NCBI GenBank assembly: GCA_045659025.1
Contig: JAZOWA010000009.1
Span: forward strand, 16,005-80,004
Direction: 5' to 3'
DNA: 64,000 nt
Origin: SIG455 sp045659025
Lineage (GTDB): Bacteria; Bacillota; Clostridia; UMGS1810
Below, piece by piece: positions 25,442 to 33,222 of the stretch. Within the stretch, counting starts at the first letter, position 1. Each line of letters begins with the position of its first letter. Position numbers and translations under genes: made by a program. The notes beneath the pieces are model-generated. The model had not been told where the DNA came from. It saw only the letters and a list, made by a program, of their open reading frames with translations, and did not search any database.

Positions 25442-25606
25442 TTAAAGCAGATGAAAAAAGCATTTTACCGCCGACACACCGCCGAGAAGAACAAGTGTCC
25501 ATACAGATATTGCACCGACTGTATTTTTGCTTTTCCATTCAAATATGCCGTAGGATATGGTATACACCCCTATCCACACCCACAGAGCAAACATTATATA
25601 TCCCAT
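25442..25606 (-). CDS. 54-residue membrane protein at the end of the ger operon
   Basis: A small gene not usually called. Its ATG (25604-25606) overlaps the stop of the GerC-like gene (TAATG), with GAGG just upstream, so it is translationally coupled. The product begins MGYIMFALWVWIGVYTISYG and has two hydrophobic segments (about 2-20 and 31-50) split by a charged FEWKSKN turn. No cysteine or catalytic pattern apart from one Cys near the end. Small extra membrane subunits occur in some germination receptor operons (such as GerD-like or GerX additions); this one I do not recognise. Confidence 0.7.
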   Translation of the reverse strand: MGYIMFALWVWIGVYTISYGIFEWKSKNTVGAISVWTLVLLGGVSAVKCFFHLL

Positions 25607-26664
25607 TACCTCGCTCCCTTCATCAAAGACGTGCCTGACGGAGATATATCAATAGTCACATTAAAGGTGGCGTCTTTGTATCTTTCTGCCCAGCTATACG
25701 CCGAGAAGGCATCAAGGGTATAAAACTGCATTCTGCCGTATTTACCAAGGGCAAATACATCTGCACTCTGTGATGTCGTATACTCAAGGAAATCATTGAC
25801 TCTGCGGGCGAGGGATGCTTCACATACATCCGTCATCTCCTCACGGCTCATGCCTTGGGGGAGAGTCTGCAAAGTAGCAGAGAGGGGAATTTCAATATTT
25901 ATAATTGGGGCATCACCACAGGTCACCGTCACTTTGGGAAGTCTGCGCTGTTCAAGAAGCAAAGACCCGTCTGATACGGGATAGGTCATTTTGCCATTAC
26001 CCCACATAAGTGACGGGGAGTATATATCCTCCGTCACACCTATCATCCTTCCGCCTTGCATAATTGCCAGTGAGGTTATTTCAATCCCCGCATCTGTAGG
26101 GGAGATGCAGGGCACAAGTATCCCCCAATCCCCTGACACAGTTCGGGCAAGTAATTGACGGTTATCCCCAGAGGAGATCTTGGCTGTATCTTTATCCTCA
26201 AGGAGTTTCGTGAGATACCTTTCAGGATTACTCTCCGTAGAAGGAGACATGGATTTTATAACGGTGCCTGCATCGGTTTCGGATATTACAGGGATTATCT
26301 TGGGGCGTTGGCTAAGATTGCGGACAAGGGATGAGGAAAGACTATATACTCCATCCTCCGCAACCGCAGAGGAGAATACTATAACTTCGCTATGGGAGAA
26401 GTTCACACTATCTCCCAACATCCCCTCTATCGTGGCTCCTGCAGTGAATATGTCTCTGCCCGAAGCTGTCACAAACATCAAAGGCGCTCCCTCGGCCTCG
26501 TCTCCACCCACAACACGGGGGTTGGCTATTGCGAAGGTGAAGTCGTATGCATCAACGGATTTATCAACACCGATAGCCACCACATAGGCAGTATCGTCTA
26601 TCTCTCTACCGCATCCTGAAATAAGCGTGACAATTACAAACATCAGAGGAAGAAGTTTTCTCAT
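25606..26664 (-). CDS. Ger(x)C family spore germination lipoprotein
   Basis: 352 residues. C subunit of a GerA-type nutrient germinant receptor in the spore inner membrane. Signal with lipobox: MRKLLPLMFVIVTLISGC, Cys18, then the family hallmark REIDDTAYVVAIGVDK. The rest follows the three-domain GerBC layout. Its ATG overlaps the stop of the permease gene (ATGA). Confidence 0.92.
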   Translation of the reverse strand: MRKLLPLMFVIVTLISGCGREIDDTAYVVAIGVDKSVDAYDFTFAIANPRVVGGDEAEGAPLMFVTASGRDIFTAGATIEGMLGDSVNFSHSEVIVFSSAVAEDGVYSLSSSLVRNLSQRPKIIPVISETDAGTVIKSMSPSTESNPERYLTKLLEDKDTAKISSGDNRQLLARTVSGDWGILVPCISPTDAGIEITSLAIMQGGRMIGVTEDIYSPSLMWGNGKMTYPVSDGSLLLEQRRLPKVTVTCGDAPIINIEIPLSATLQTLPQGMSREEMTDVCEASLARRVNDFLEYTTSQSADVFALGKYGRMQFYTLDAFSAYSWAERYKDATFNVTIDISPSGTSLMKGAR

Positions 26665-27737
26665 TTTTTATACCACCTCATCTTCCTTTTTGCCAAAAAT
26701 ACCACTATGGGCAATATCACCGACATAAAGCTGAGAGCAGAGAAAATCGTCTCATATATCTCTCCGCCCTCTGCCACACCCTTCATAAGAATTGCCACAG
26801 TAAACGGGATAAAGCATATTATACTGATTACTCCCCGTCTGTCTGACAGGGAAAAGGTGTGGGTGAATACGTTACTTGCAAAGGCAAGATATGTGCCCAG
26901 TGATATAAAGGCAGAGAATATCCACATAAAGGAGAACAATCCCTCGGCGCGTTGGAATATGATATCTAAATTGACATCAAAGGCAATCTCCAAAACGGGC
27001 AGAGTCAGATCGGCGGACAAGGGGTATTCCACCGTCATAATATAGCACAGTGCTGTGACAGATGTGATAAGTGATGCTATAACTATACTCATAACGCCTA
27101 CTCGCTTTACAGATACATTATCTTTAAGATACGGGGACACAAGATATACTAAAAACACATCCGCAAACATATCGGTACCCTTCAGCACGGGGGTGGCATC
27201 TGCCTTTATATTGCCCAGAAGGGGGAAAAGGTTCATCACATCATAGTTTGGCAGGTTAAGGGCAAGAACCAGGGCAAGGGCAGAGGTAAATACTATCCCC
27301 GCCACAAAGGAAAATGAAACTATAACACCCGATCCGAAATATGCCCCGAAAAAGGCCGAGATAGCAAGAATCAAAATTATATATACCACATCCCCGTCGG
27401 GCAATGCGATTGATGATATTACATCTGCATACACCCTTGCCATAGCGGAGCATCGGGCGATCAGGATAGCAAATGCTATGCAACCCACCACAATCTTTCC
27501 CGTTCTGCCAAAGGTGGTCTCTGCGGTGGATAAGATATCGGCATCTCCGCCTGAAAGACGCATAGTGAGAAGAAATATTCCCACATACAAAATCCCTGAC
27601 AAAAGAGGCAGTATATACCCCGCATTTGCCCACGCGCTCACATAACCCCCTATGGTGGTAAAGAGGATTCTTGTGAGATGGAGAAGAGTTAAGAACCACA
27701 AAAGTTCACCCTTGCCGATCTTCCTTGATTCATTCAT
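26661..27737 (-). CDS. GerAB/endospore germination permease
   Basis: 358 residues and about ten membrane segments, an APC-superfamily transporter fold that in GerA receptors binds the germinant. I start at MNESRKIGKG (27737), whose ATG lies 8 nt inside the end of the A subunit gene. Middle gene of three, all overlapping, so the subunits are made in step. Confidence 0.92.
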   Translation of the reverse strand: MNESRKIGKGELLWFLTLLHLTRILFTTIGGYVSAWANAGYILPLLSGILYVGIFLLTMRLSGGDADILSTAETTFGRTGKIVVGCIAFAILIARCSAMARVYADVISSIALPDGDVVYIILILAISAFFGAYFGSGVIVSFSFVAGIVFTSALALVLALNLPNYDVMNLFPLLGNIKADATPVLKGTDMFADVFLVYLVSPYLKDNVSVKRVGVMSIVIASLITSVTALCYIMTVEYPLSADLTLPVLEIAFDVNLDIIFQRAEGLFSFMWIFSAFISLGTYLAFASNVFTHTFSLSDRRGVISIICFIPFTVAILMKGVAEGGEIYETIFSALSFMSVILPIVVFLAKRKMRWYKK

Positions 27738-29355
27738 TTTCGTCACCGCCTTCAAAGAGCCACTTTCTGCTTATGTGGGGGCTGTCTGATTTATCCGTGG
27801 GTTTAAGATATGCAGGTCTTAATCCCTTTTTCCATTGAGGCGCAGAGAATATCAAGGATGAGGTTTTGCCTTTGCTTCTTGGAGTGAGAGGAGATGCAAA
27901 AGGTACGCCGAAGGATGTGGTAGCCACAAGAGAAAGAGCATCTGCAAACATTACGGCAAACACTCCCACAAATCCTGCCACCGCCGCTGCAAAGGTATAT
28001 ACAAACCGCATAAAGCGGAAGGAGAAAGAAAGTTGATACGACGGGATTGCAAAGGAGGATATCCCCGCAATTGCCACCACTATTATGGTAATCGGGCTCA
28101 CTATACTTGCCGACACCGCCGCCTGACCGAGAATGAGACCCCCCACTATGCCCAAGGAAGATCCCACAGGCCCCGGCACACGGACGCTGGCTTCCTTGAT
28201 GAGTTCAAAGGCAACCTCCATAAGCAACAGTTCTATAAAAGACGAAAAGGGCACTGATGCCCTTGCTCTTGAGAGAGCAAACAGAATGTCTGTGAGTAAA
28301 AGCTCCTGATGATAATTCATAACCGCTATGAAAAAGGCAGGTGCAAGAAGGGACAAGAGCATAGCCACAATCCTTATACACCTTGTGAGGAAGGCATAGG
28401 GATATCTCAAATACGAGTCCTCGGGAGATGACGCCATATCAAATAACGTGGCAGGCAATATAAGCGCCTGAGGAGAACCCGACACAATTATCGCTACCCT
28501 GCCCTCGGTGAGAGCGTGACACACTCTGTCGGCTCGTTCTGTGGTTATTATCTGTGGCACGGTTGAAAAAGAGGAATCCTCTATATACTGGCCAAGGGAA
28601 AGGGAGGATAAAATATATTCGGTATCTACGCCATTGACTCTATCCTCTGCCTCTTTCACAAGGGACGGGTTTGCCACGTTCTTTAAGTAGCACAAAGCGG
28701 CAGGGGTGCGGGAGGTGTTGCCGAGAGTGAGGTTTTTCATAACGAGATTGCCTGTATTCAGTGTCTTCCTTATAAGCGCCGTGTTGGCACGGAGCATCTC
28801 GCAAAAACCCTCATGAGGCCCTTGAATAACCGTCTCGGATTTCGGCTCACCTACTCCTCTGTGTTCCCATGCTTTGACCTCGGCTATAAACGATGTGGCA
28901 ACTCCGTCTATAAACACCACACAATTACCGTAATTGACAGACTGGAGTGCTTTGTTTATGTCGCTTTCCTTCACCGTCTGGGCATGGAATATAAGGCATC
29001 TTGCCACATAATCCTCTATATCCTCTCCCTCTTCCCTTTTCGTATCAGGAAGGTGCATAAGGGGTAGCAGAATATTGACGGAGATATCCTTGCCCGAAGT
29101 AAGCCCATCGGCACACAGAAGAACCCCTCTATGGCATCTATCTCCTATCACAGTATCAAACTCCCTCACAATGATATCACCATTATCAGGGATAGAAAGC
29201 ACATGTCGGGCATAGTTTATATTCTTATCAATATCGTCGCTCACCTCCGCCATAAACGGACATTCCGTGATGGATGGAATGTGGTGGGTGTCCGTTATTT
29301 CAAAAGAGTGTTTGTCTATGGGTTTTCTATATAAAAACAGGTTTCCTATCATCAT
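27730..29355 (-). CDS. GerA-family spore germination receptor A subunit
   Basis: 541 residues, in the range of GerAA (about 480-540). N-terminal soluble domain to about residue 320, then about four or five membrane segments, with motifs RVPGPVGSSLGIVGGLILGQ and SFGVPFASPL typical of the family. The A subunits oligomerise into a cation channel. In Bacillus such operons are driven by forespore sigma-G; I cannot confirm that promoter here. The start is one of two adjacent ATG codons. Confidence 0.92.
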   Translation of the reverse strand: MMIGNLFLYRKPIDKHSFEITDTHHIPSITECPFMAEVSDDIDKNINYARHVLSIPDNGDIIVREFDTVIGDRCHRGVLLCADGLTSGKDISVNILLPLMHLPDTKREEGEDIEDYVARCLIFHAQTVKESDINKALQSVNYGNCVVFIDGVATSFIAEVKAWEHRGVGEPKSETVIQGPHEGFCEMLRANTALIRKTLNTGNLVMKNLTLGNTSRTPAALCYLKNVANPSLVKEAEDRVNGVDTEYILSSLSLGQYIEDSSFSTVPQIITTERADRVCHALTEGRVAIIVSGSPQALILPATLFDMASSPEDSYLRYPYAFLTRCIRIVAMLLSLLAPAFFIAVMNYHQELLLTDILFALSRARASVPFSSFIELLLMEVAFELIKEASVRVPGPVGSSLGIVGGLILGQAAVSASIVSPITIIVVAIAGISSFAIPSYQLSFSFRFMRFVYTFAAAVAGFVGVFAVMFADALSLVATTSFGVPFASPLTPRSKGKTSSLIFSAPQWKKGLRPAYLKPTDKSDSPHISRKWLFEGGDENE

Positions 29356-29412
29356 CTCACCTCGCTGGGATTATTTTTGGCATTAATTTGGCTAAAAATA
29401 CATCAATAGTAT

Positions 29413-29441
29413 TTGATTTCTTGAGGGTTTGGTGGTATAAT
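29413..29441 (+). promoter_or_regulatory. mnmE promoter
   Basis: TTGATT (29413-29418), a 17-nt spacer and TATAAT (29436-29441). It leads to a leader of about 55 nt. Confidence 0.8.
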
Positions 29442-29502
29442 TATAAGGATTAAATTAAAGAGTTCTCCCTTTCACGTGGGGGGAGAGTTAAGAGGGTTTA
29501 AT

Positions 29503-30858
29503 ATGACAACAGATACTATCGCTGCCGTTTCCACCCCTTATGGGAAGGGCGGTATATCAATAATACGAATCAGCGGAGACCGTGCGATTGAGATTGCAGA
29601 CAGTGTTTTCTCCTCCAAAAGCGGAAGGAAACTCACCGACGCCACTAATCGCTCGATTAATTATGGTCATATCGTGTCAAAGGGCGACATCATTGACGAG
29701 GTGCTTGTGACCGTGATGAGAGCGCCCCACACCTTCACCGCAGAGGACGTGGCAGAGATCAACTGTCACGGTGGACTCTACGTCACCAAGGCGGTGCTTG
29801 AGGCGGTGTATGATGCAGGAGCAAGACCTGCCGAAGCGGGAGAATTCACAAAGCGTGCCTTCATAAACGGCAGAATAGACCTCACCTATGCCCAGTCGGT
29901 AATGGATATGATAAATGCCAAGACGGAGCTTCAGCACCGACTCGCCCTTAATCATTTAAGTGGTCGCCTTGCCGAGAGAATCCGTGCTATCCGTGGCAAG
30001 ATAACTGATATTGCGGCCTACGTGCAGGGCACTATAGATTTCCCTGAGGAATTGGAAGAAGCAGACGATACCAAGATTGAATCTGATATAAAAGCCGTTA
30101 TGGCCGATATAGACTCCCTCATCGTAAACGCCGACAGGGGCATTGTGGCGAAGGAAGGAATCACCACAGTAATAGTGGGCAAACCCAATGTGGGCAAGTC
30201 GTCCCTTCTCAATCTTTTGGCAGATTGTGACAGAGCTATTGTAACCGATATTCCAGGCACCACCAGAGATACCATTGAGGAGACTGTGTCTATAGGCAAT
30301 CTCGTGCTGAAACTCGTGGATACCGCAGGAATCCGCAATACTGAAGATGCGGTTGAGAGCATCGGTGTGGGCAGGGCAAAGGTCTTGGCACAGCAGGCCG
30401 AGTTGATACTGTTTGTGATTGATTCATCCACAGATATTGACGATGGGGACAGAGAAATCTACGACCTTATCAAAGACAAAAAGCCCATTGTGATCGCAAA
30501 CAAAAGTGATATTGCAAAGGACTTTGAGATGCCCTTTGATTGTGAAGTTATCCGACTTTGTGCCAAAAATGGTGACGGGTTGAGTGAACTCATATACACC
30601 GTGGAAAACAGATTTATAGGCGGGGCAGAACTTTTCGGTGCATCCGACACCATAATCACGGGCGAAAGAGAGAAAAACGCCTTGAAGAACGCATCAAAGC
30701 ATCTGGCAAGAGGATTGGATACTTTAAGAAATCTCTCGGCGGATATGGCAATTGACGATATACTCTCAAGTGCCGAGTGCCTTAACCTTATTGACGGAAT
30801 CAGCATAAGTGATGATATTATAAACACCGTGTTTGAGACCTACTGTGTAGGTAAATAA
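29503..30858 (+). CDS. mnmE: tRNA uridine-5-carboxymethylaminomethyl GTPase MnmE
   Basis: 451 residues. With MnmG it modifies U34 of several tRNAs. N-terminal folate-binding domain (STPYGKGGISIIRISG), helical region, and a GTPase domain at about 215-375 with G1 GKPNVGKSS, G2 DIPGTTRD, G3 DTAGIRN and G4 NKSD. The C-terminal CVGK holds the catalytic Cys. ATG 29503 is chosen for its GAGGG site; a reading nine codons longer has none. Confidence 0.96.
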   Translation: MTTDTIAAVSTPYGKGGISIIRISGDRAIEIADSVFSSKSGRKLTDATNRSINYGHIVSKGDIIDEVLVTVMRAPHTFTAEDVAEINCHGGLYVTKAVLEAVYDAGARPAEAGEFTKRAFINGRIDLTYAQSVMDMINAKTELQHRLALNHLSGRLAERIRAIRGKITDIAAYVQGTIDFPEELEEADDTKIESDIKAVMADIDSLIVNADRGIVAKEGITTVIVGKPNVGKSSLLNLLADCDRAIVTDIPGTTRDTIEETVSIGNLVLKLVDTAGIRNTEDAVESIGVGRAKVLAQQAELILFVIDSSTDIDDGDREIYDLIKDKKPIVIANKSDIAKDFEMPFDCEVIRLCAKNGDGLSELIYTVENRFIGGAELFGASDTIITGEREKNALKNASKHLARGLDTLRNLSADMAIDDILSSAECLNLIDGISISDDIINTVFETYCVGK

Positions 30859-30883
30859 ATCCCGAAAGGAGCTGAAGCAGGGT

Positions 30884-32779
30884 ATGGGAAACAGTTTTTA
30901 TATGGGTACATATGATGTGGCCGTTATAGGCGGTGGACATGCGGGTTGTGAAGCGGCATTTGCCTCTGCACGTCTCGGATGCAAAACCATTATGTTTGCC
31001 ACAAATCTTGATTTTATAGCCAATATGGCATGCAACCCCTGCATTGGCGGTACTGCGAAGGGACAGCTTGTTCGTGAGATTGACGCCCTTGGCGGTGAGA
31101 TGGGCAAGGTGGCAGACTTTGCATCCATACAGTCGAGGATACTTAATCGTGGCAAGGGCCCTGCCGTGTATTCACCAAGAGCTCAGGCGGACAGACGTGT
31201 ATATACCGCCGAGATGAAAAAGCGAATTGAAAGGCAGGAAAATCTCGACCTCAAGCAGGCAGAGATTGTGGATATTGGTTTTGACGAAAATGGTGGTGTG
31301 GTGTCTGTAACCACCCATCTGGGCGCAAGATTTGACGTGAAAGCGGCAATTATTGCCTCGGGAACATTCTTAAAAGGCAAGATCATTGTGGGCGATATGG
31401 CGTATTCCGGCGGACCTGACGGGGTGTTCCCCGCAGATGGGTTGTCTGCTTGTCTTAAAGCAAACGGCATTAAACTCATGCGATTCAAAACAGGTACTCC
31501 CGCAAGAGTGGCAAAGAGCAGTGTGGACTTTTCCAAAATGGAGATTCAGGAGGGGGATGAAGAGATTACACCATTCTCCTTTGAGACGGTGACACCCAAC
31601 CCCAATACAGTGTGTTGCCATATGACATATACCAATGAGAAAACCCACCAGATTATACTGGATAATATGCACCGTTCTCCCTTATACAACGGTCTTATCG
31701 AGGGTATCGGGCCGAGATATTGCCCTTCCATTGAGGATAAGATTCGTCGTTTCCCTGACAAAGAAAGGCATCAACTCTTCATAGAACCCTTGGGTCTTGA
31801 TACTGACGAGATGTATATTCAGGGGCTTTCCACATCACTCCCCGAGGATGTGCAGATAGAGATGATTCACTCCATAGCAGGACTTGAGAACGCTCTTGTG
31901 ACACGTACTGCTTATGCCATAGAATACGATTGTGTGGACGCCACCACCTTGTATCCCACATTGGAATTTAAGGAGCACAGCGGTCTATATGGAGCAGGCC
32001 AGTTCAACGGCAGCTCCGGATATGAAGAGGCGGCTGCTCAGGGACTTATGGCGGGTATCAATGCTGCAAGAAAGATCAAGGGATTATCCCCCGTGATATT
32101 GGAGAGAAGTCAGGGGTATATCGGCACTTTAATTGATGATCTTACTTCAAAGGGCACAAACGAGCCATACAGAATGATGACGTCAAGAAGTGAATACCGA
32201 CTCCTGCTCCGTCAGGACAATGCAGACCTCCGTCTCACAGAAATCGGCCACGAAATCGGGCTTATATCCGACGAGAGATACGATTCCTTTATAAGCAAAA
32301 GAGACAGCATATATGCAGAAATTGAGCGTGTAAATGCCATAAACGTAGGTCCTACGGAAAAGGTCAATGCTCTGCTCACAGAATGCGGTACCACTCCCCT
32401 GTCCACAGGATGCAAACTGGCAGAGCTCATCCGCAGACCCGAACTTGATTATTTCGTCCTTGCGCCTATTGATGCCGACAGACCCGAACTTGCGAAAGAC
32501 GTTGCCGAGCAGGTGAATATCCAGATCAAATATGAAGGATATATCGAAAAGCAGGAGGCGCAGGCAAAGAAAGCACTTAAAACAGAAAGGGTAAGAATCC
32601 CTGATGGATTGGACTTTATGGCCATTGACGGACTCCGCCTCGAAGCGAGGCAGAAGATGAGGGATATAAAGCCCTTAACTCTCGGCCAGGCATCGAGAAT
32701 ATCCGGTGTGTCCCCTGCCGATATTGACGTACTCTTCATTTATCTCACAAAAAAGGCAAGAGAGGAAAAAAATAATTAA
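30884..32779 (+). CDS. mnmG: tRNA uridine-5-carboxymethylaminomethyl synthesis enzyme MnmG
   Basis: 631 residues. FAD enzyme partnering MnmE. The FAD motif VIGGGHAGCEAAFASARLG is near the N-terminus, followed by NPCIGGTAKGQLVREIDALG. The C-terminal helical domain binds tRNA and MnmE. AAAGGAG lies 12 nt before ATG 30884; ATG 30902 is a possible alternative start. rsmG, the usual next gene, is absent; secG follows. Confidence 0.95.
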   Translation: MGNSFYMGTYDVAVIGGGHAGCEAAFASARLGCKTIMFATNLDFIANMACNPCIGGTAKGQLVREIDALGGEMGKVADFASIQSRILNRGKGPAVYSPRAQADRRVYTAEMKKRIERQENLDLKQAEIVDIGFDENGGVVSVTTHLGARFDVKAAIIASGTFLKGKIIVGDMAYSGGPDGVFPADGLSACLKANGIKLMRFKTGTPARVAKSSVDFSKMEIQEGDEEITPFSFETVTPNPNTVCCHMTYTNEKTHQIILDNMHRSPLYNGLIEGIGPRYCPSIEDKIRRFPDKERHQLFIEPLGLDTDEMYIQGLSTSLPEDVQIEMIHSIAGLENALVTRTAYAIEYDCVDATTLYPTLEFKEHSGLYGAGQFNGSSGYEEAAAQGLMAGINAARKIKGLSPVILERSQGYIGTLIDDLTSKGTNEPYRMMTSRSEYRLLLRQDNADLRLTEIGHEIGLISDERYDSFISKRDSIYAEIERVNAINVGPTEKVNALLTECGTTPLSTGCKLAELIRRPELDYFVLAPIDADRPELAKDVAEQVNIQIKYEGYIEKQEAQAKKALKTERVRIPDGLDFMAIDGLRLEARQKMRDIKPLTLGQASRISGVSPADIDVLFIYLTKKAREEKNN

Positions 32780-32786
32780 TTTGATA

Positions 32787-32815
32787 TTGCAAAATCTTAA
32801 TTTGTGTGTTATCAT
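32787..32815 (+). promoter_or_regulatory. secG promoter
   Basis: TTGCAA (32787-32792), a 17-nt spacer and TATCAT (32810-32815). A TATAAT at 32815-32820 overlaps it but has no matching -35. Confidence 0.6.
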
Positions 32816-32845
32816 ATAATTACTTTTGTATTGGAGGTGCTTAAA

Positions 32846-33076
32846 TTGGTTCTTACATTGAAGATTATACATGTTATTCTTTCAATCGCTTTGGTTGTTG
32901 TTGTACTGCTTCAGTCAGGTAAGCAGGCAGGACTTTCAGGAAGCATCAGCGGCGGTGCTGAAACATTCTTCGGCAAAAACAAAGCCCGCACAATGGACGC
33001 TATGCTCAGCCGCATTACAACTGCTGTAGCTATATTGTTTGTTGTAACTTCTTTTGTTTTGTCCTTGGTTCTTTAA
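32846..33076 (+). CDS. secG: preprotein translocase subunit SecG
   Basis: 76 residues from TTG 32846, which has GGAGG exactly 8 nt upstream; a longer ATG reading from 32804 would cover the promoter and binding site. Two membrane segments (about 5-22 and 55-75) joined by the SecG loop LLQSGKQAGLSGSISGG. It stabilises the SecYEG channel. Confidence 0.92.
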   Translation: MVLTLKIIHVILSIALVVVVLLQSGKQAGLSGSISGGAETFFGKNKARTMDAMLSRITTAVAILFVVTSFVLSLVL

Positions 33077-33091
33077 TCAAAAACAAAATAC

Positions 33092-33120
33092 AAAGCCACG
33101 GTATATACCGTGGCTTTTTT
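33092..33120 (+). terminator. secG terminator
   Basis: AAAGCCACGGTA and TACCGTGGCTTT around a 2-nt TA centre, then a T run. Confidence 0.9.
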
Positions 33121-33182
33121 CTTTGTCTTTTATTAAAATAAAATCATACAATTCGATGATATAAATATTGAACTATGCAACA

Positions 33183-33212
33183 AAAAAGGCACTCCATACA
33201 GAGTGCCTTTTT
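33183..33212 (-). terminator. terminator of the large SLH protein gene
   Basis: GGCACTC (33188-33194), a 6-nt loop and GAGTGCC (33201-33207), with A and T runs on either side, 11 nt after the stop. Confidence 0.9.
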
Positions 33213-33222
33213 AAGTATCGTA

